From JALYRV01 sp036675475 (GTDB lineage Bacteria; Acidobacteriota; Vicinamibacteria; Vicinamibacterales; SCN-69-37), in the NCBI GenBank assembly GCA_036675475.1, contig JAKFEY010000066.1, positions 1 through 20,635 of the forward strand: a DNA stretch of 20,635 bases, read 5' to 3'. Positions within the stretch are counted from its first letter, which is position 1. Each line of letters opens with the position of its first letter. The notes below the pieces were generated by a model that ran no database searches, was not told where the DNA came from, and was given only the letters and a program-made list of their open reading frames with translations. Positions 5,860 through 12,800 of this stretch are shown here, in pieces. The position numbers were made by a program, and so were the translations under genes.

Positions 5860-7100
5860 TGAAGTATCGATACCGGAAGTACGAGCCCGACGAGTTCGAG
5901 GGCATCGACCTCGCGGACCTCGTGTCGGCGCTTTCCGATCTGCTGCTGTCGAGCGGGTTCCAGAATCCCTGGGACCCCGAGGATGACAGCGCGCAGACGA
6001 TGCAGGCGCTGCATGACGCGATTCTCGACGCGCTGCTCAACGGCGGCGTGCTGGATCAGGAGGCGATGCAGCGGCTGTTCGGCGATCCCGCCGAGGGGGG
6101 AAGCGCGGCGCAGGAGAAGCTCGAGAAGCTGGTGCAGAAGCTGATGGAAGGCCTCCAGCAGCAGGGCTACATCACGCAGGCGCCGCAGGCGGGGCAGCTC
6201 GCGCAGCCGGGCCCCGGGCAGGACGGGCAGAGTCAGGCCGACGTCCGGTTCGAGATCACCGACAAGAGCATCGATTTTCTCGGCTATCGCGCGCTGCGCG
6301 ATCTGCTTGGATCGATGGGCCGCGGCGTGTCGGGCCGCCACGACACGCGCGAGCTGGCCACAGGCATCGACGCCGGCGGCGCGCCGAAGCCGTACGAGTT
6401 CGGCGACACGATGAACCTCGACGCATCGGCGACGCTCCTGAAGGCAGTGCAGCGGACGGGACGCGCGGCGGACGTGGACTATGAAGATCTCATGGTCACG
6501 CAGGGCGAGTACCAGAGCACCTGCGCGACCGTGCTCATGCTCGACTGCAGCCACAGCATGATCCTCTACGGCGAGGACCGCTTCACGCCGGCCAAGCGCG
6601 TGGCGATGGCGCTGGCGACGCTCATCCGCACGCAGTATCCGGGCGACTCGCTCAACGTCGTGCTGTTTCACGACTCGGCCGAGGAGATCCCCATCAGCCA
6701 TCTGGCGCGCGCGCGCGTCGGCCCGCACTACACGAACACGCGCGAAGGGCTGAAGCTCGCGCGCCGCATCCTCGAGCGGCAGCGCACCGACATGCGGCAG
6801 ATCATCATGATCACCGACGGCAAGCCGTCGGCGCTCACCCGCTCGGACGGCCGCATCTATCGCAACGCCTTCGGCCTCGACCCCTACGTCGTCGCCCAGA
6901 CGTTCGCCGAGGTGGCCGCCTGCCGGAAGGCGGGCATCATGATCAACACGTTCATGCTGGCGCGCGACTACGACCTCGTCGCGTTCGTGCGGCGCGTTGC
7001 GCAAATCTGCCGCGGCAAAGCGTACTTCACGACGCCCTACACGCTCGGCCAGTACGTCCTCATGGACTACATGGACCGCAAAACACGGACGGTCCACTGA
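5859..7100 (+). CDS. VWA-domain protein, partner of the AAA+ ATPase
   Basis: The ATG at 5859-5861 overlaps the ATPase stop codon (TGATG), indicating translational coupling. The 413-residue protein has an acidic helical N-terminus (1-105), a glutamine/proline/glycine-rich linker (about 105-128), and a C-terminal von Willebrand A domain. Its MIDAS is complete: DCSHS at 229-233, a threonine in HYTNTREG near 292-294, and ITDGKPS with D320. Such proteins bind Mg2+ and contact the AAA+ ring or its substrate, as BchD/ChlD and CoxE-like proteins do. There is no signal peptide or membrane segment, so it acts in the cytoplasm. The substrate is not evident from context: the only downstream same-strand gene is a LON-domain protein. 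Confidence 0.9.
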   Translation: MKYRYRKYEPDEFEGIDLADLVSALSDLLLSSGFQNPWDPEDDSAQTMQALHDAILDALLNGGVLDQEAMQRLFGDPAEGGSAAQEKLEKLVQKLMEGLQQQGYITQAPQAGQLAQPGPGQDGQSQADVRFEITDKSIDFLGYRALRDLLGSMGRGVSGRHDTRELATGIDAGGAPKPYEFGDTMNLDASATLLKAVQRTGRAADVDYEDLMVTQGEYQSTCATVLMLDCSHSMILYGEDRFTPAKRVAMALATLIRTQYPGDSLNVVLFHDSAEEIPISHLARARVGPHYTNTREGLKLARRILERQRTDMRQIIMITDGKPSALTRSDGRIYRNAFGLDPYVVAQTFAEVAACRKAGIMINTFMLARDYDLVAFVRRVAQICRGKAYFTTPYTLGQYVLMDYMDRKTRTVH

Positions 7101-7162
7101 TGCGAGCGCTCGGAGCGGGAGCGAACGGCTGCGCGCGCCGGATGCCAGCGCTCGGCTGCTCG

Positions 7163-7218
7163 GGTGATTCCTTCGGCCTCCTCGTACGATCCTGTCCAAG
7201 TCGGCCTCAGGAATCACC
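7163..7218 (+). repeat. Imperfect inverted repeat between the VWA and LON-domain genes
   Basis: GGTGATTCCTTCGGCC at 7163-7178 pairs with GGCCTCAGGAATCACC at 7203-7218 with two mismatches around a 24-base loop. Flanking sequence (about 7136-7160 and 7219-7237) also shows weaker complementarity around GATGC/GCATC. It has no T-run. It may be an attenuator, an mRNA-stability hairpin or a small mobile repeat. Confidence 0.5.
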
Positions 7219-7259
7219 GCTCGCATCCGGCGCTCGCGTGGGCACGCCGCGATCTGATC

Positions 7260-7874
7260 ATGCTGCCTGAGACGCTGCCGATCTTTCCGCTGCCGAACGT
7301 CGTGCTGTTTCCGCACGTGTTCCTGCCGCTGCACATTTTCGAGCCGCGGTACCGCGCGATGGTGGCCGAGGCGCTCGACGGCGATCGCATCATCGGCATG
7401 ACGCTGCTCAAGCCGGGATGGGAGGGCGAGTATGAAGCGCGCCCGCCCGTGTATCCGATCGGCTGCGCGGGCCTGATCACGCACGCCGAGCGCATGGCCG
7501 ACGGCCGCTTCAACATCGTGCTGCGCGGGCTGGAGAAGTTTCGCGTGCTCGGGGAAGACTCGTCGAAGCCGTATCGCATCGCGCAGGTGGAGCCGCTCGA
7601 CGAGCCGGCGTGCCGCGAGATCGCGACGATGCGCAGCGAGCGGCGGAAACTGGAGCACCTCATTCTGGCCACCGGGCAGGCCGACGAGCCCATCACGCCG
7701 CCGTCGATGCCCGACGAGGACTTCGTCAACGCGCTCGCGCAGTACCTGCATTTCGATCCGGTCGAAAAACAGGCGCTGCTCGAAGTGCCGGACGCGCTCA
7801 CCCGCTGCCGCTCGGTGATCGATCTGCTCGAGATGAAAAACCTGGTCGGCCGCCGCGCCTGGGTTACGGACTGA
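7260..7874 (+). CDS. LON substrate-binding domain protein (no protease domain)
   Basis: The 204-residue protein starts MLPETLPIFPLPNVVLFPHVFLPLHIFEPRYRAMVAEAL, the classic opening of the Lon N-terminal domain (PF02190 type). It continues with GCAGLITHAERMADGRFNIVLRGLEKFRV and ends with a helical bundle. No ATPase or protease domain follows. Stand-alone LON-domain proteins are widespread in bacteria and are thought to bind protein substrates, but their role is not established. ATG 7260 is chosen because homologous proteins begin at this point; the GTG at 7164 in the same frame would translate an inverted repeat. The gene may belong to the AAA+/VWA transcript, 160 bases after it. Its end overlaps the end of the convergent YpdA-like gene by 11 bases. 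Confidence 0.87.
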   Translation: MLPETLPIFPLPNVVLFPHVFLPLHIFEPRYRAMVAEALDGDRIIGMTLLKPGWEGEYEARPPVYPIGCAGLITHAERMADGRFNIVLRGLEKFRVLGEDSSKPYRIAQVEPLDEPACREIATMRSERRKLEHLILATGQADEPITPPSMPDEDFVNALAQYLHFDPVEKQALLEVPDALTRCRSVIDLLEMKNLVGRRAWVTD

Positions 7875-8835
7875 GGCGCCGCGCGATCTCCGCGACCACC
7901 TGCTCGCCGTGGAAGCGGCCGTTCTCGATGAAGATGCGGCCGCTCTGCCGGCCCGCGATCACCGCACCTGCCAGAAAGAGCCCGGGCACGTTCGTTTCGT
8001 AGCTCTCCGGATCGTGCTTCGGATATTCCCCGCTGTTGAGAATCTCGACGCCGGCTGACGCGAGCAGCTGGTTGTCGGCGCGATAACCCGTCAGCAGGAA
8101 CACGCCGTCGGCCTCGATATGCTCGATGCCCTCCGGCGTCTTCACCACGACGTGTTCCGGCGTGATCTCCTGAATCGTCGCGCTGAAGCGCGCGCGCACG
8201 CTGCCCTCCGCGATGCGGTTCTCGATGTCGGGCTTCACCCAATACTTGATGCCCTCGCCGAGCGTCGGATGGCGGTGCACGATGGTGACGTACGCGCCGT
8301 TCCGGAACAGATCGAGCGCCGTTTCGGCGGCGGAGTTCTTGCCGCCCACGACCACCACCCGCTTGCGGAACCAGGGAAACGGCTCGCCGTAGTAGTGCGA
8401 CACGTGCGGCAGATCTTCGCCGGGCACGCCCAGGCGGTTGGGAAAGTCGTACGCGCCGGTGGCCATCACGACGAAGCGCGCGGCCGTGGCGCCCGGTTCC
8501 CTGCCGCCCGTGCCAATCACGAACCGCGCGCCGTCGCGCTTGATCGCCGTCACCGGCGTGTCGAACGCGATGTCGAGATCGTACGTCTCGGCGACGCGGC
8601 GGTAATAGCGAAGCGCTTCGCCGCGGCTTGGCTTGTCGAACGGGCTCACGAACGGCAGCCCGCCGATTTCCATCAGCTCGGGCGTGGTGAAGAACATCAT
8701 CCCCACCGGATAGTGCACAAGCGAATTGACGAGTGTGCCTTTCTCGAAGACGCGATACGTGAGGCCGCGACGCTTTGCGGCGATGGCGGCGGCCAGCCCC
8801 GCGGGCCCGGCTCCGGCGATGACGATGTCGAGCAC
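7864..8835 (-). CDS. YpdA-like FAD/NAD(P)-dependent disulfide reductase
   Basis: The 323-residue flavoprotein has an N-terminal FAD-binding GAGPAGLAAA (7-16), then NSLVHYPVGMMFFTTPELMEIGGLPF, characteristic of the YpdA family of putative bacillithiol disulfide reductases. A second dinucleotide site VVVVGGKNSAAETALDL lies near residue 165. The C-terminal NVPGLFLAGAVIAG motif closes the FAD site. There is no CxxC redox pair of the thioredoxin reductase type, as expected for YpdA. In Firmicutes this enzyme reduces bacillithiol disulfide with NADPH; whether this organism makes bacillithiol cannot be seen here. The start is GTG at 8835 with AGGAGA eight bases upstream. That Shine-Dalgarno overlaps the stop of the preceding gene, so the two are co-transcribed and probably coupled. 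Confidence 0.87.
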   Translation of the reverse strand: MLDIVIAGAGPAGLAAAIAAKRRGLTYRVFEKGTLVNSLVHYPVGMMFFTTPELMEIGGLPFVSPFDKPSRGEALRYYRRVAETYDLDIAFDTPVTAIKRDGARFVIGTGGREPGATAARFVVMATGAYDFPNRLGVPGEDLPHVSHYYGEPFPWFRKRVVVVGGKNSAAETALDLFRNGAYVTIVHRHPTLGEGIKYWVKPDIENRIAEGSVRARFSATIQEITPEHVVVKTPEGIEHIEADGVFLLTGYRADNQLLASAGVEILNSGEYPKHDPESYETNVPGLFLAGAVIAGRQSGRIFIENGRFHGEQVVAEIARRLSP

Positions 8836-8847
8836 GAGGCGATTCTC

Positions 8848-9462
8848 CTAGCGGCGCGCGGGCGTGTAACTGATGTCGAAGTTGCTGGCGAGCGCGATCG
8901 GCCGCCCCGCGTTGTCGTACGTGTGGGCGCCGTTGGGCAGCTGCACGTCCTGCCGCAGGCCCACGAGCGACACGAACGCCATGCCGGCCGGAATGCTGGC
9001 GCGCACGCGCTGCGGCGGGCCGGGCGCGGTGGCCACGCTGCCGCGGCCGGTCGGCGCGGTGAGGCGATCGAACAGGTCCTTCGCCGTGCGGAGCTCGGCC
9101 AGGACGATGGCGCGCTCGACGATCTTGCCGTCGGGACTCACGATTGCGACCAGCGCGTCCTGACGCGACGGCTGAATGGTGCGCCCGGCCGTAAACCGGT
9201 TGTGCAAATCGAACTGCAGCATGGCGGCCCCGGTGCGCGCCGGAATCTCGATGCGGATGCCGTCCTCGACGATTTCCGCGATGCGCACGTCGCAATAGCG
9301 CCGCTTGGTGTTGACGCCGACGCCGGCCACGGCCGGGCACACCGTTTTCGGCGTCTCGCGCCGCACCGCGGGCGTCGTCGCCCCGCCCCGCCGCTGTGCC
9401 GCCAGGTCAACCGCGGCGGCACCCACCACCGCGAGCACCAATACCATCGCCACGCGCTGCAT
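8848..9462 (-). CDS. Predicted exported protein of unknown function
   Basis: The 204-residue product starts MQRVAMVLVLAVVGAAAVDLAAQ, a clear signal peptide with probable cleavage after LAA or AAQ. The mature part has two cysteines (TVCPAVAGV, RYCDVRI), then beta-rich segments such as DGIRIEIPARTGAAMLQFDLHNRFTAG and ends DNAGRPIALASNFDISYTPARR. I recognise no family. ATG 9462 is preferred over the ATG at 9489, because it starts directly at the signal peptide; a TAAACT box lies seven bases before it, so the mRNA may be leaderless. The gene precedes the YpdA-like reductase by 12 bases in one transcription unit. Confidence 0.75.
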   Translation of the reverse strand: MQRVAMVLVLAVVGAAAVDLAAQRRGGATTPAVRRETPKTVCPAVAGVGVNTKRRYCDVRIAEIVEDGIRIEIPARTGAAMLQFDLHNRFTAGRTIQPSRQDALVAIVSPDGKIVERAIVLAELRTAKDLFDRLTAPTGRGSVATAPGPPQRVRASIPAGMAFVSLVGLRQDVQLPNGAHTYDNAGRPIALASNFDISYTPARR

Positions 9463-9484
9463 CGATCTCAGTTTATCCTTCCAG

Positions 9485-9532
9485 ATCACCAGATCACCAA
9501 ATCACCAAATCACCAAATCACCAAATCACCAA
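9485..9532 (+). repeat. Six tandem copies of an octamer (ATCACCAA)
   Basis: Units start at 9485 (ATCACCAG), 9493, 9501, 9509, 9517 and 9525 (all ATCACCAA), followed by a degenerate ATCCCCCG. The array fills most of the 78-base gap between two divergent start codons (9462 minus, 9541 plus). It is AT-richer than its surroundings and could vary in copy number by slippage. Confidence 0.9.
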
Positions 9533-9540
9533 ATCCCCCG

Positions 9541-10389
9541 ATGTATCCAACACGAATCATCTGCCTCACAGAAGAGACGACCGAGACGCTCTATTTGTTG
9601 GGCGAGCAGGATCGCATCGCCGGCGTGTCGGGGTTCACGGTGCGGCCGCCCGAGGCGCGGCGCAAGCCGCGCGTGTCGGCGTTCCTCTCGGCCGACTATC
9701 CGCGCATCGAGGCGCTCGAGCCCGACCTGATTCTCGCGTTCTCCGACCTGCAGGCCGATCTCGCGCGCGAGCTCGTCACGCGCGGCTACCCGGTGTTCAC
9801 CTTCAACCAGCGCTCGGTCGCCGAAATCCTGCAGGCCATCCGCATCATCGGCGGCATCGTCGGCGCCGGTGACCGGGCGGAACGGCTGGCGGCGGAGCTC
9901 GAGCGCGGCGTCGAGGACATCCGCGCCTCGGCCGCGCGGTTCGCGCGGCGGCCGCGCGTGTTCTTCGAGGAGTGGAACGAGCCGCTGATTTCAGGAATTC
10001 AGTGGGTCGAGGAGCTCGTCGAGGCGGCCGGCGGCGACCCGATCTTTCCGGGCCTGCGCCACGCCGGCCTCGCGCGCGAGCGCATCGTCGATCCGGCCGC
10101 GGTGGTCGAGCGCGATCCGGACGTCATCATCGGGTCGTGGTGCGGGAAGGGCGTGAACTTCGCGAAGATCCGCGCGCGCGACAACTGGGAGACCATCACC
10201 GCGGTGCGCGACAACGCGCTCTACGAAGTGCGATCGAGCTTCATCCTGCAGCCGGGGCCGGCCGCGCTGACCGAAGGCGTGCGCCAGCTGCACGCGATCC
10301 TGTGCGACGTCACCGGCACCACCCTGCCCGAGTCGCTGCGGCCCGAGCACGGTTTCAAGCGCACAAACAATGTTGCAGAAACTTCGTAG
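9541..10389 (+). CDS. Cobalamin-binding-type (BtuF-like) protein without signal peptide
   Basis: The 282-residue protein reads MYPTRIICLTEETTETLYLLGEQDRIAGVSGFT and later PRIEALEPDLILAFSDLQ, the pattern of class III periplasmic binding proteins for vitamin B12 and iron siderophores (BtuF/FhuD fold). The second lobe has RVFFEEWNEPLISGIQWVEELVEAAGGDPIF, also typical of the BtuF-like subgroup. Unlike transport receptors it has no signal peptide or lipobox, and no BtuC/BtuD permease or ATPase gene is adjacent. It may therefore act in the cytoplasm, or be exported by another route. No Shine-Dalgarno is seen before ATG 9541, which directly follows the octamer array. The stop lies inside a perfect palindrome. 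Confidence 0.83.
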   Translation: MYPTRIICLTEETTETLYLLGEQDRIAGVSGFTVRPPEARRKPRVSAFLSADYPRIEALEPDLILAFSDLQADLARELVTRGYPVFTFNQRSVAEILQAIRIIGGIVGAGDRAERLAAELERGVEDIRASAARFARRPRVFFEEWNEPLISGIQWVEELVEAAGGDPIFPGLRHAGLARERIVDPAAVVERDPDVIIGSWCGKGVNFAKIRARDNWETITAVRDNALYEVRSSFILQPGPAALTEGVRQLHAILCDVTGTTLPESLRPEHGFKRTNNVAETS

Positions 10390-10412
10390 TTTCAAAACTA
10401 CGAAGTTTCTGC
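10375..10412. terminator. Perfect 18-bp palindrome between convergent genes
   Basis: GCAGAAACTTCGTAGTTT and its exact reverse complement (10375-10392, 10395-10412) flank a two-base centre. The stem is strikingly AT-rich for this genome and contains the stop codon of the BtuF-like gene. The folE-like gene ends at 10447 from the other side. It probably works as a bidirectional terminator, but without a separate T-run, so a repeat element or protein-binding site is also possible. Confidence 0.65.
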
Positions 10413-10446
10413 CACATCGCTCGTCCAGGCGCGTTCTCCGCGCCCG

Positions 10447-11076
10447 CTAGTCTTCGCCGCAGGCCGTGACGCCGGCCTGCCGGATGGCGCTGTCGAAGGC
10501 GCCCACGGCCCCGCCCGCGATCGCGCTGATCCCCGGGCGGCGAATCAGCTCGAGAAACTCCATGCGCGTGCGCGCGTTGTCGCGGAAGATGCCGTGCATC
10601 GCGCTGGTGACGGCAAACGAGTTCTGCTTCTCCACGCCGCGCATCGACATGCAGAGGTGCGTGCCTTCGCAGACCACGGCCACGCCCATCGGCTGCACCT
10701 TGTCGCGGATGGTCTCGGCGATCTGGCTCGTGAGCCGCTCCTGCAGCTGCAGGCGGCGGGCGAAGACGTCGACCAGCCGCGGAATCTTGCTGAGGCCGAT
10801 CACCTTCCCTTTCGGGATGTACGCGATGTGGCACTTGCCGAAGAACGGCAGCAGATGGTGCTCGCAGAGGCTGTAGAAGTCGATGTCCTTCACGATGACC
10901 ATCTCGTTGTAGTCCACCGTGAAGAGGGCGTCGTTGATGATGGCGTCGACATCGGCCTTGTAGCCCGACGTCAGAAACGTCAGCGCCTTTTCGACCCGCT
11001 TCGGCGTGTTCTTCAGGCCTTCGCGGTTTGGATCTTCCCCGAGTTTCTCCAGCAGCTGCCGGACGAGTGACTGCAT
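10447..11076 (-). CDS. folE: GTP cyclohydrolase I
   Basis: This enzyme converts GTP to 7,8-dihydroneopterin triphosphate, the first step of folate (or pterin) synthesis. The 209-residue protein contains all family signatures: REGLKNTPKRVEKA (18-31), DIDFYSLCEHHLLPFFGKCHIAYIP (64-88) with zinc ligands C71 and H74, GLSKIPRLVDVFARRLQLQERLT (94-), and VCEGTHLCMSMRGV with C142. It has a C-terminal extension of about 25-30 residues after the usual LELIR end (PGISAIAGGAVGAFDSAIRQAGVTACGED). ATG 11076 is chosen because the protein aligns from there; a TACAAT box six bases upstream and no ribosome-binding site suggest a leaderless transcript. The gene is divergent from the M48 peptidase, with 51 bases between starts. 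Confidence 0.95.
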   Translation of the reverse strand: MQSLVRQLLEKLGEDPNREGLKNTPKRVEKALTFLTSGYKADVDAIINDALFTVDYNEMVIVKDIDFYSLCEHHLLPFFGKCHIAYIPKGKVIGLSKIPRLVDVFARRLQLQERLTSQIAETIRDKVQPMGVAVVCEGTHLCMSMRGVEKQNSFAVTSAMHGIFRDNARTRMEFLELIRRPGISAIAGGAVGAFDSAIRQAGVTACGED

Positions 11077-11127
11077 CCGCGTATTGTACGGCACGGCTCG
11101 TGCTACAGCCGGGGCGGAGGATTTCAC

Positions 11128-11949
11128 ATGCGCGGCGGACGGTTGCTCATTGGCGTGGTCATCGCCATCTTCTCGCTCATCAGCTATTACGCGATGAAGG
11201 AGGAGAACCCCATCACGGGCGAAAATCAGGCCGTCGGCTTTTCCGAGGAGCAGGAGCTTGCCCTCGGCCAGCAGGCCGCGCCGCAGATGGCGCAGGACTT
11301 CGGCGGTCTCGATCCCAGCCCCGAGCTGCAGGCGTTCATCGACGATGTCGGGCAGCGGCTGGTGCAGTCGAGCGACGCGCGCAAGACGGACTGGCCGTTC
11401 GACTTCAACCTGTTGGCCGACGACCGCACGGTCAACGCGTTCGCGCTGCCCGGCGGCCCGATCTTCATCACGAAGGCGCTGCTCGCGCGCATGACCGACG
11501 AAGCGCAGCTCGCCGGCGTCCTCGGCCACGAGATCGGTCACGTCGTGGCGCGCCATGCCGCCGAACAGGCCGCGAAAACGCAGCTGGGGCAGGGCCTGGT
11601 CGGCGCGGTCGCCGTGGGCACGAGCAACGACTCCGGCTACAGCGCCGGCGGGCAGATGGCGCAGTTCGTGGCGCAGATGACGCTGATGAAATACGGGCGT
11701 GAGGATGAACTGCAGTCGGACTCGCTCGGCGTGCGCTTCATGTCGGACGCCGGCTACGATCCGCGCGCGCTGATCGACGTCATGGACATCCTGGCCAGCG
11801 CCAGCGGCGGATCGCGCCAGCCGGAATTCTCGAGCACGCACCCGGACCCCGGCAACCGGAAGGCGGTCATCGAAAACGCCATCCGGGAGCGTTTCCCGAA
11901 TGGCGTAGAGGGGACGCGAGGCCGGGCGATCGGGATTCAGGGGCGCTGA
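11128..11949 (+). CDS. M48-family zinc metallopeptidase, membrane-anchored
   Basis: The 273-residue protein has an N-terminal hydrophobic segment (LLIGVVIAIFSLISYYAM, 6-23) that anchors or exports it. The peptidase domain follows: NAFALPGGPIFITKALL (103-), the zinc site HEIGH (134-138) and the downstream glutamate E194 in REDELQSDSLG. NAFALPGG and HExxH are characteristic of the YggG/BepA-LoiP branch of M48, envelope proteases involved in outer-membrane quality control. It lacks the TPR repeats of BepA, so it resembles the short LoiP-like form. ATG 11128 has GGCGGAGG eight bases upstream. Its stop lies in a hairpin shared with the convergent eight-gene cluster. Confidence 0.9.
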   Translation: MRGGRLLIGVVIAIFSLISYYAMKEENPITGENQAVGFSEEQELALGQQAAPQMAQDFGGLDPSPELQAFIDDVGQRLVQSSDARKTDWPFDFNLLADDRTVNAFALPGGPIFITKALLARMTDEAQLAGVLGHEIGHVVARHAAEQAAKTQLGQGLVGAVAVGTSNDSGYSAGGQMAQFVAQMTLMKYGREDELQSDSLGVRFMSDAGYDPRALIDVMDILASASGGSRQPEFSSTHPDPGNRKAVIENAIRERFPNGVEGTRGRAIGIQGR

Positions 11950-11967
11950 GCGTTTGCGCGTCAGCGC
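11943..11967. terminator. Hairpin joining two convergent stop codons
   Basis: GCGCTGA at 11943-11949 and TCAGCGC at 11961-11967 form a perfect seven-base stem around an eleven-base loop. The TGA of the peptidase gene and the TGA of the minus-strand gene are both in the arms. There is no T-run, so intrinsic termination is uncertain. Confidence 0.4.
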
Positions 11968-12464
11968 ACCGAAGCATTCTCGGGCAGCATGAGTTTGCCC
12001 AACTGCACGACGATCGAGCTGCCGCGCGATGAAATCGTGGGCTTCGGGCTGCCTGGCGCGGGAACGAGCATGAGCGGATTCTCTTCCTCCGGCTTCGCAG
12101 TACGAAGGTTCTCCCTTCTGAAGACCCCGACCGTGACACCGGGATGCTGCATGCCAGTCAGCACCGGTCTGTCTCCACTGAGTTCGGCCGCGGTGACTTT
12201 GCCGTAGGCGATCTGGAAGCGGCCGTTCGCATCGGTTCGGGCATGCGGATGCGCGGCACGCTCAATGGCCAGCAGCCGGCCGTCCGGGCTGATGCCAGGA
12301 AAGCGGATCACCTGACCGCTGTCGGTAATCGGGAAGGAAAAGATCGTTCGTCCCGCCACGGGTCGTCCGGCCTTGTCGACAAGAGTCCCTTGCAGCACCA
12401 GGCTCATGGAGCCTGCCGCCGTGGTTTGTACGGCCAGCAACAGCGAGAGCAACATGTAGAACAT
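11961..12464 (-). CDS. Exported protein with carboxypeptidase-regulatory-like fold
   Basis: The 167-residue product begins MFYMLLSLLLAVQTTAAGS, a signal peptide. The mature part reads LVLQGTLVDKAGRPVAGRTIFSF and later HARTDANGRFQIAYGK, the two-part pattern of CarboxypepD_reg/CnaB-like beta-sandwiches. The gene is the last of eight in the minus-strand cluster and has a strong AGGAGG five bases before ATG 12464, only 15 bases after the preceding gene. The function is unknown; such domains usually give structural or binding roles outside the cell. It is one of two genes of this fold type in the cluster. Confidence 0.75.
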   Translation of the reverse strand: MFYMLLSLLLAVQTTAAGSMSLVLQGTLVDKAGRPVAGRTIFSFPITDSGQVIRFPGISPDGRLLAIERAAHPHARTDANGRFQIAYGKVTAAELSGDRPVLTGMQHPGVTVGVFRRENLRTAKPEEENPLMLVPAPGSPKPTISSRGSSIVVQLGKLMLPENASVR

Positions 12465-12479
12465 ACGCGTCCTCCTGCT

Positions 12480-12797
12480 TCACTCCAGGTACACGACCAT
12501 GAACGTCACACCGACCGGCGTGGGATAGAACTCGGTCTCCCAGCGCCCGCCGCGTTTTCCGTGCTGCTGCTGCAGGGCCCAGACCACGCCCTGAACCGCG
12601 GCCCTGGTTTCCGCCGGCAGCGCCGGCGCGCGGAGCGGCGTGATGCGGACATCCGGCGCCAGCGGAAAGCGAGGCTGCGCCGCGATCCGCCGAATCAGTT
12701 TTTGTTCGAGTCCCTCGGCGAACGGGAAGGCAGACTGCTCCGCCACGACGAGAACCAGGCTGAACGTGGCATCAGGATCCGGCACGACGTCACCCAT
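12480..12797 (-). CDS. Small hypothetical protein, 105 residues
   Basis: This short protein (MGDVVPDPDATFSLVLVVAEQSAFPFAEGLEQKLIRRIAAQ...) has no signal peptide, no cysteines and no motif that I recognise. It appears alpha/beta, with a strand-helix start and a C-terminal strand GVTFMVVYLE. Its start lies three bases after the preceding gene's stop and its end lies 15 bases before the next start. That packing is the main support for it being real. It is probably cytoplasmic, unlike its two neighbours. Confidence 0.6.
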   Translation of the reverse strand: MGDVVPDPDATFSLVLVVAEQSAFPFAEGLEQKLIRRIAAQPRFPLAPDVRITPLRAPALPAETRAAVQGVVWALQQQHGKRGGRWETEFYPTPVGVTFMVVYLE

Positions 12798-12800
12798 TCG

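Noticed and set aside
5850..7751. Minus-strand open frame of 633 residues
   Set aside because: Antisense shadow of the VWA and LON-domain genes caused by high GC; its composition (histidine/arginine/leucine-rich) is typical of such shadows and it has no recognisable domain.
7214..9340. Minus-strand open frame of 708 residues
   Set aside because: Out-of-frame reading across the YpdA-like gene and its neighbour, very arginine-rich, no domain pattern.
9485..9532. CRISPR-like array
   Set aside because: The units are eight bases long and directly adjacent, with no spacers; it is a simple tandem repeat.
8119..9540. Upstream extension of the BtuF-like frame
   Set aside because: It reads antisense through the reductase and orphan genes and then through the octamer repeat (ITKSPNHQ repeats); family similarity begins only at ATG 9541.
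11077..11841. N-terminal extension of folE
   Set aside because: Antisense of the M48 peptidase gene; GTP cyclohydrolase I aligns from ATG 11076.
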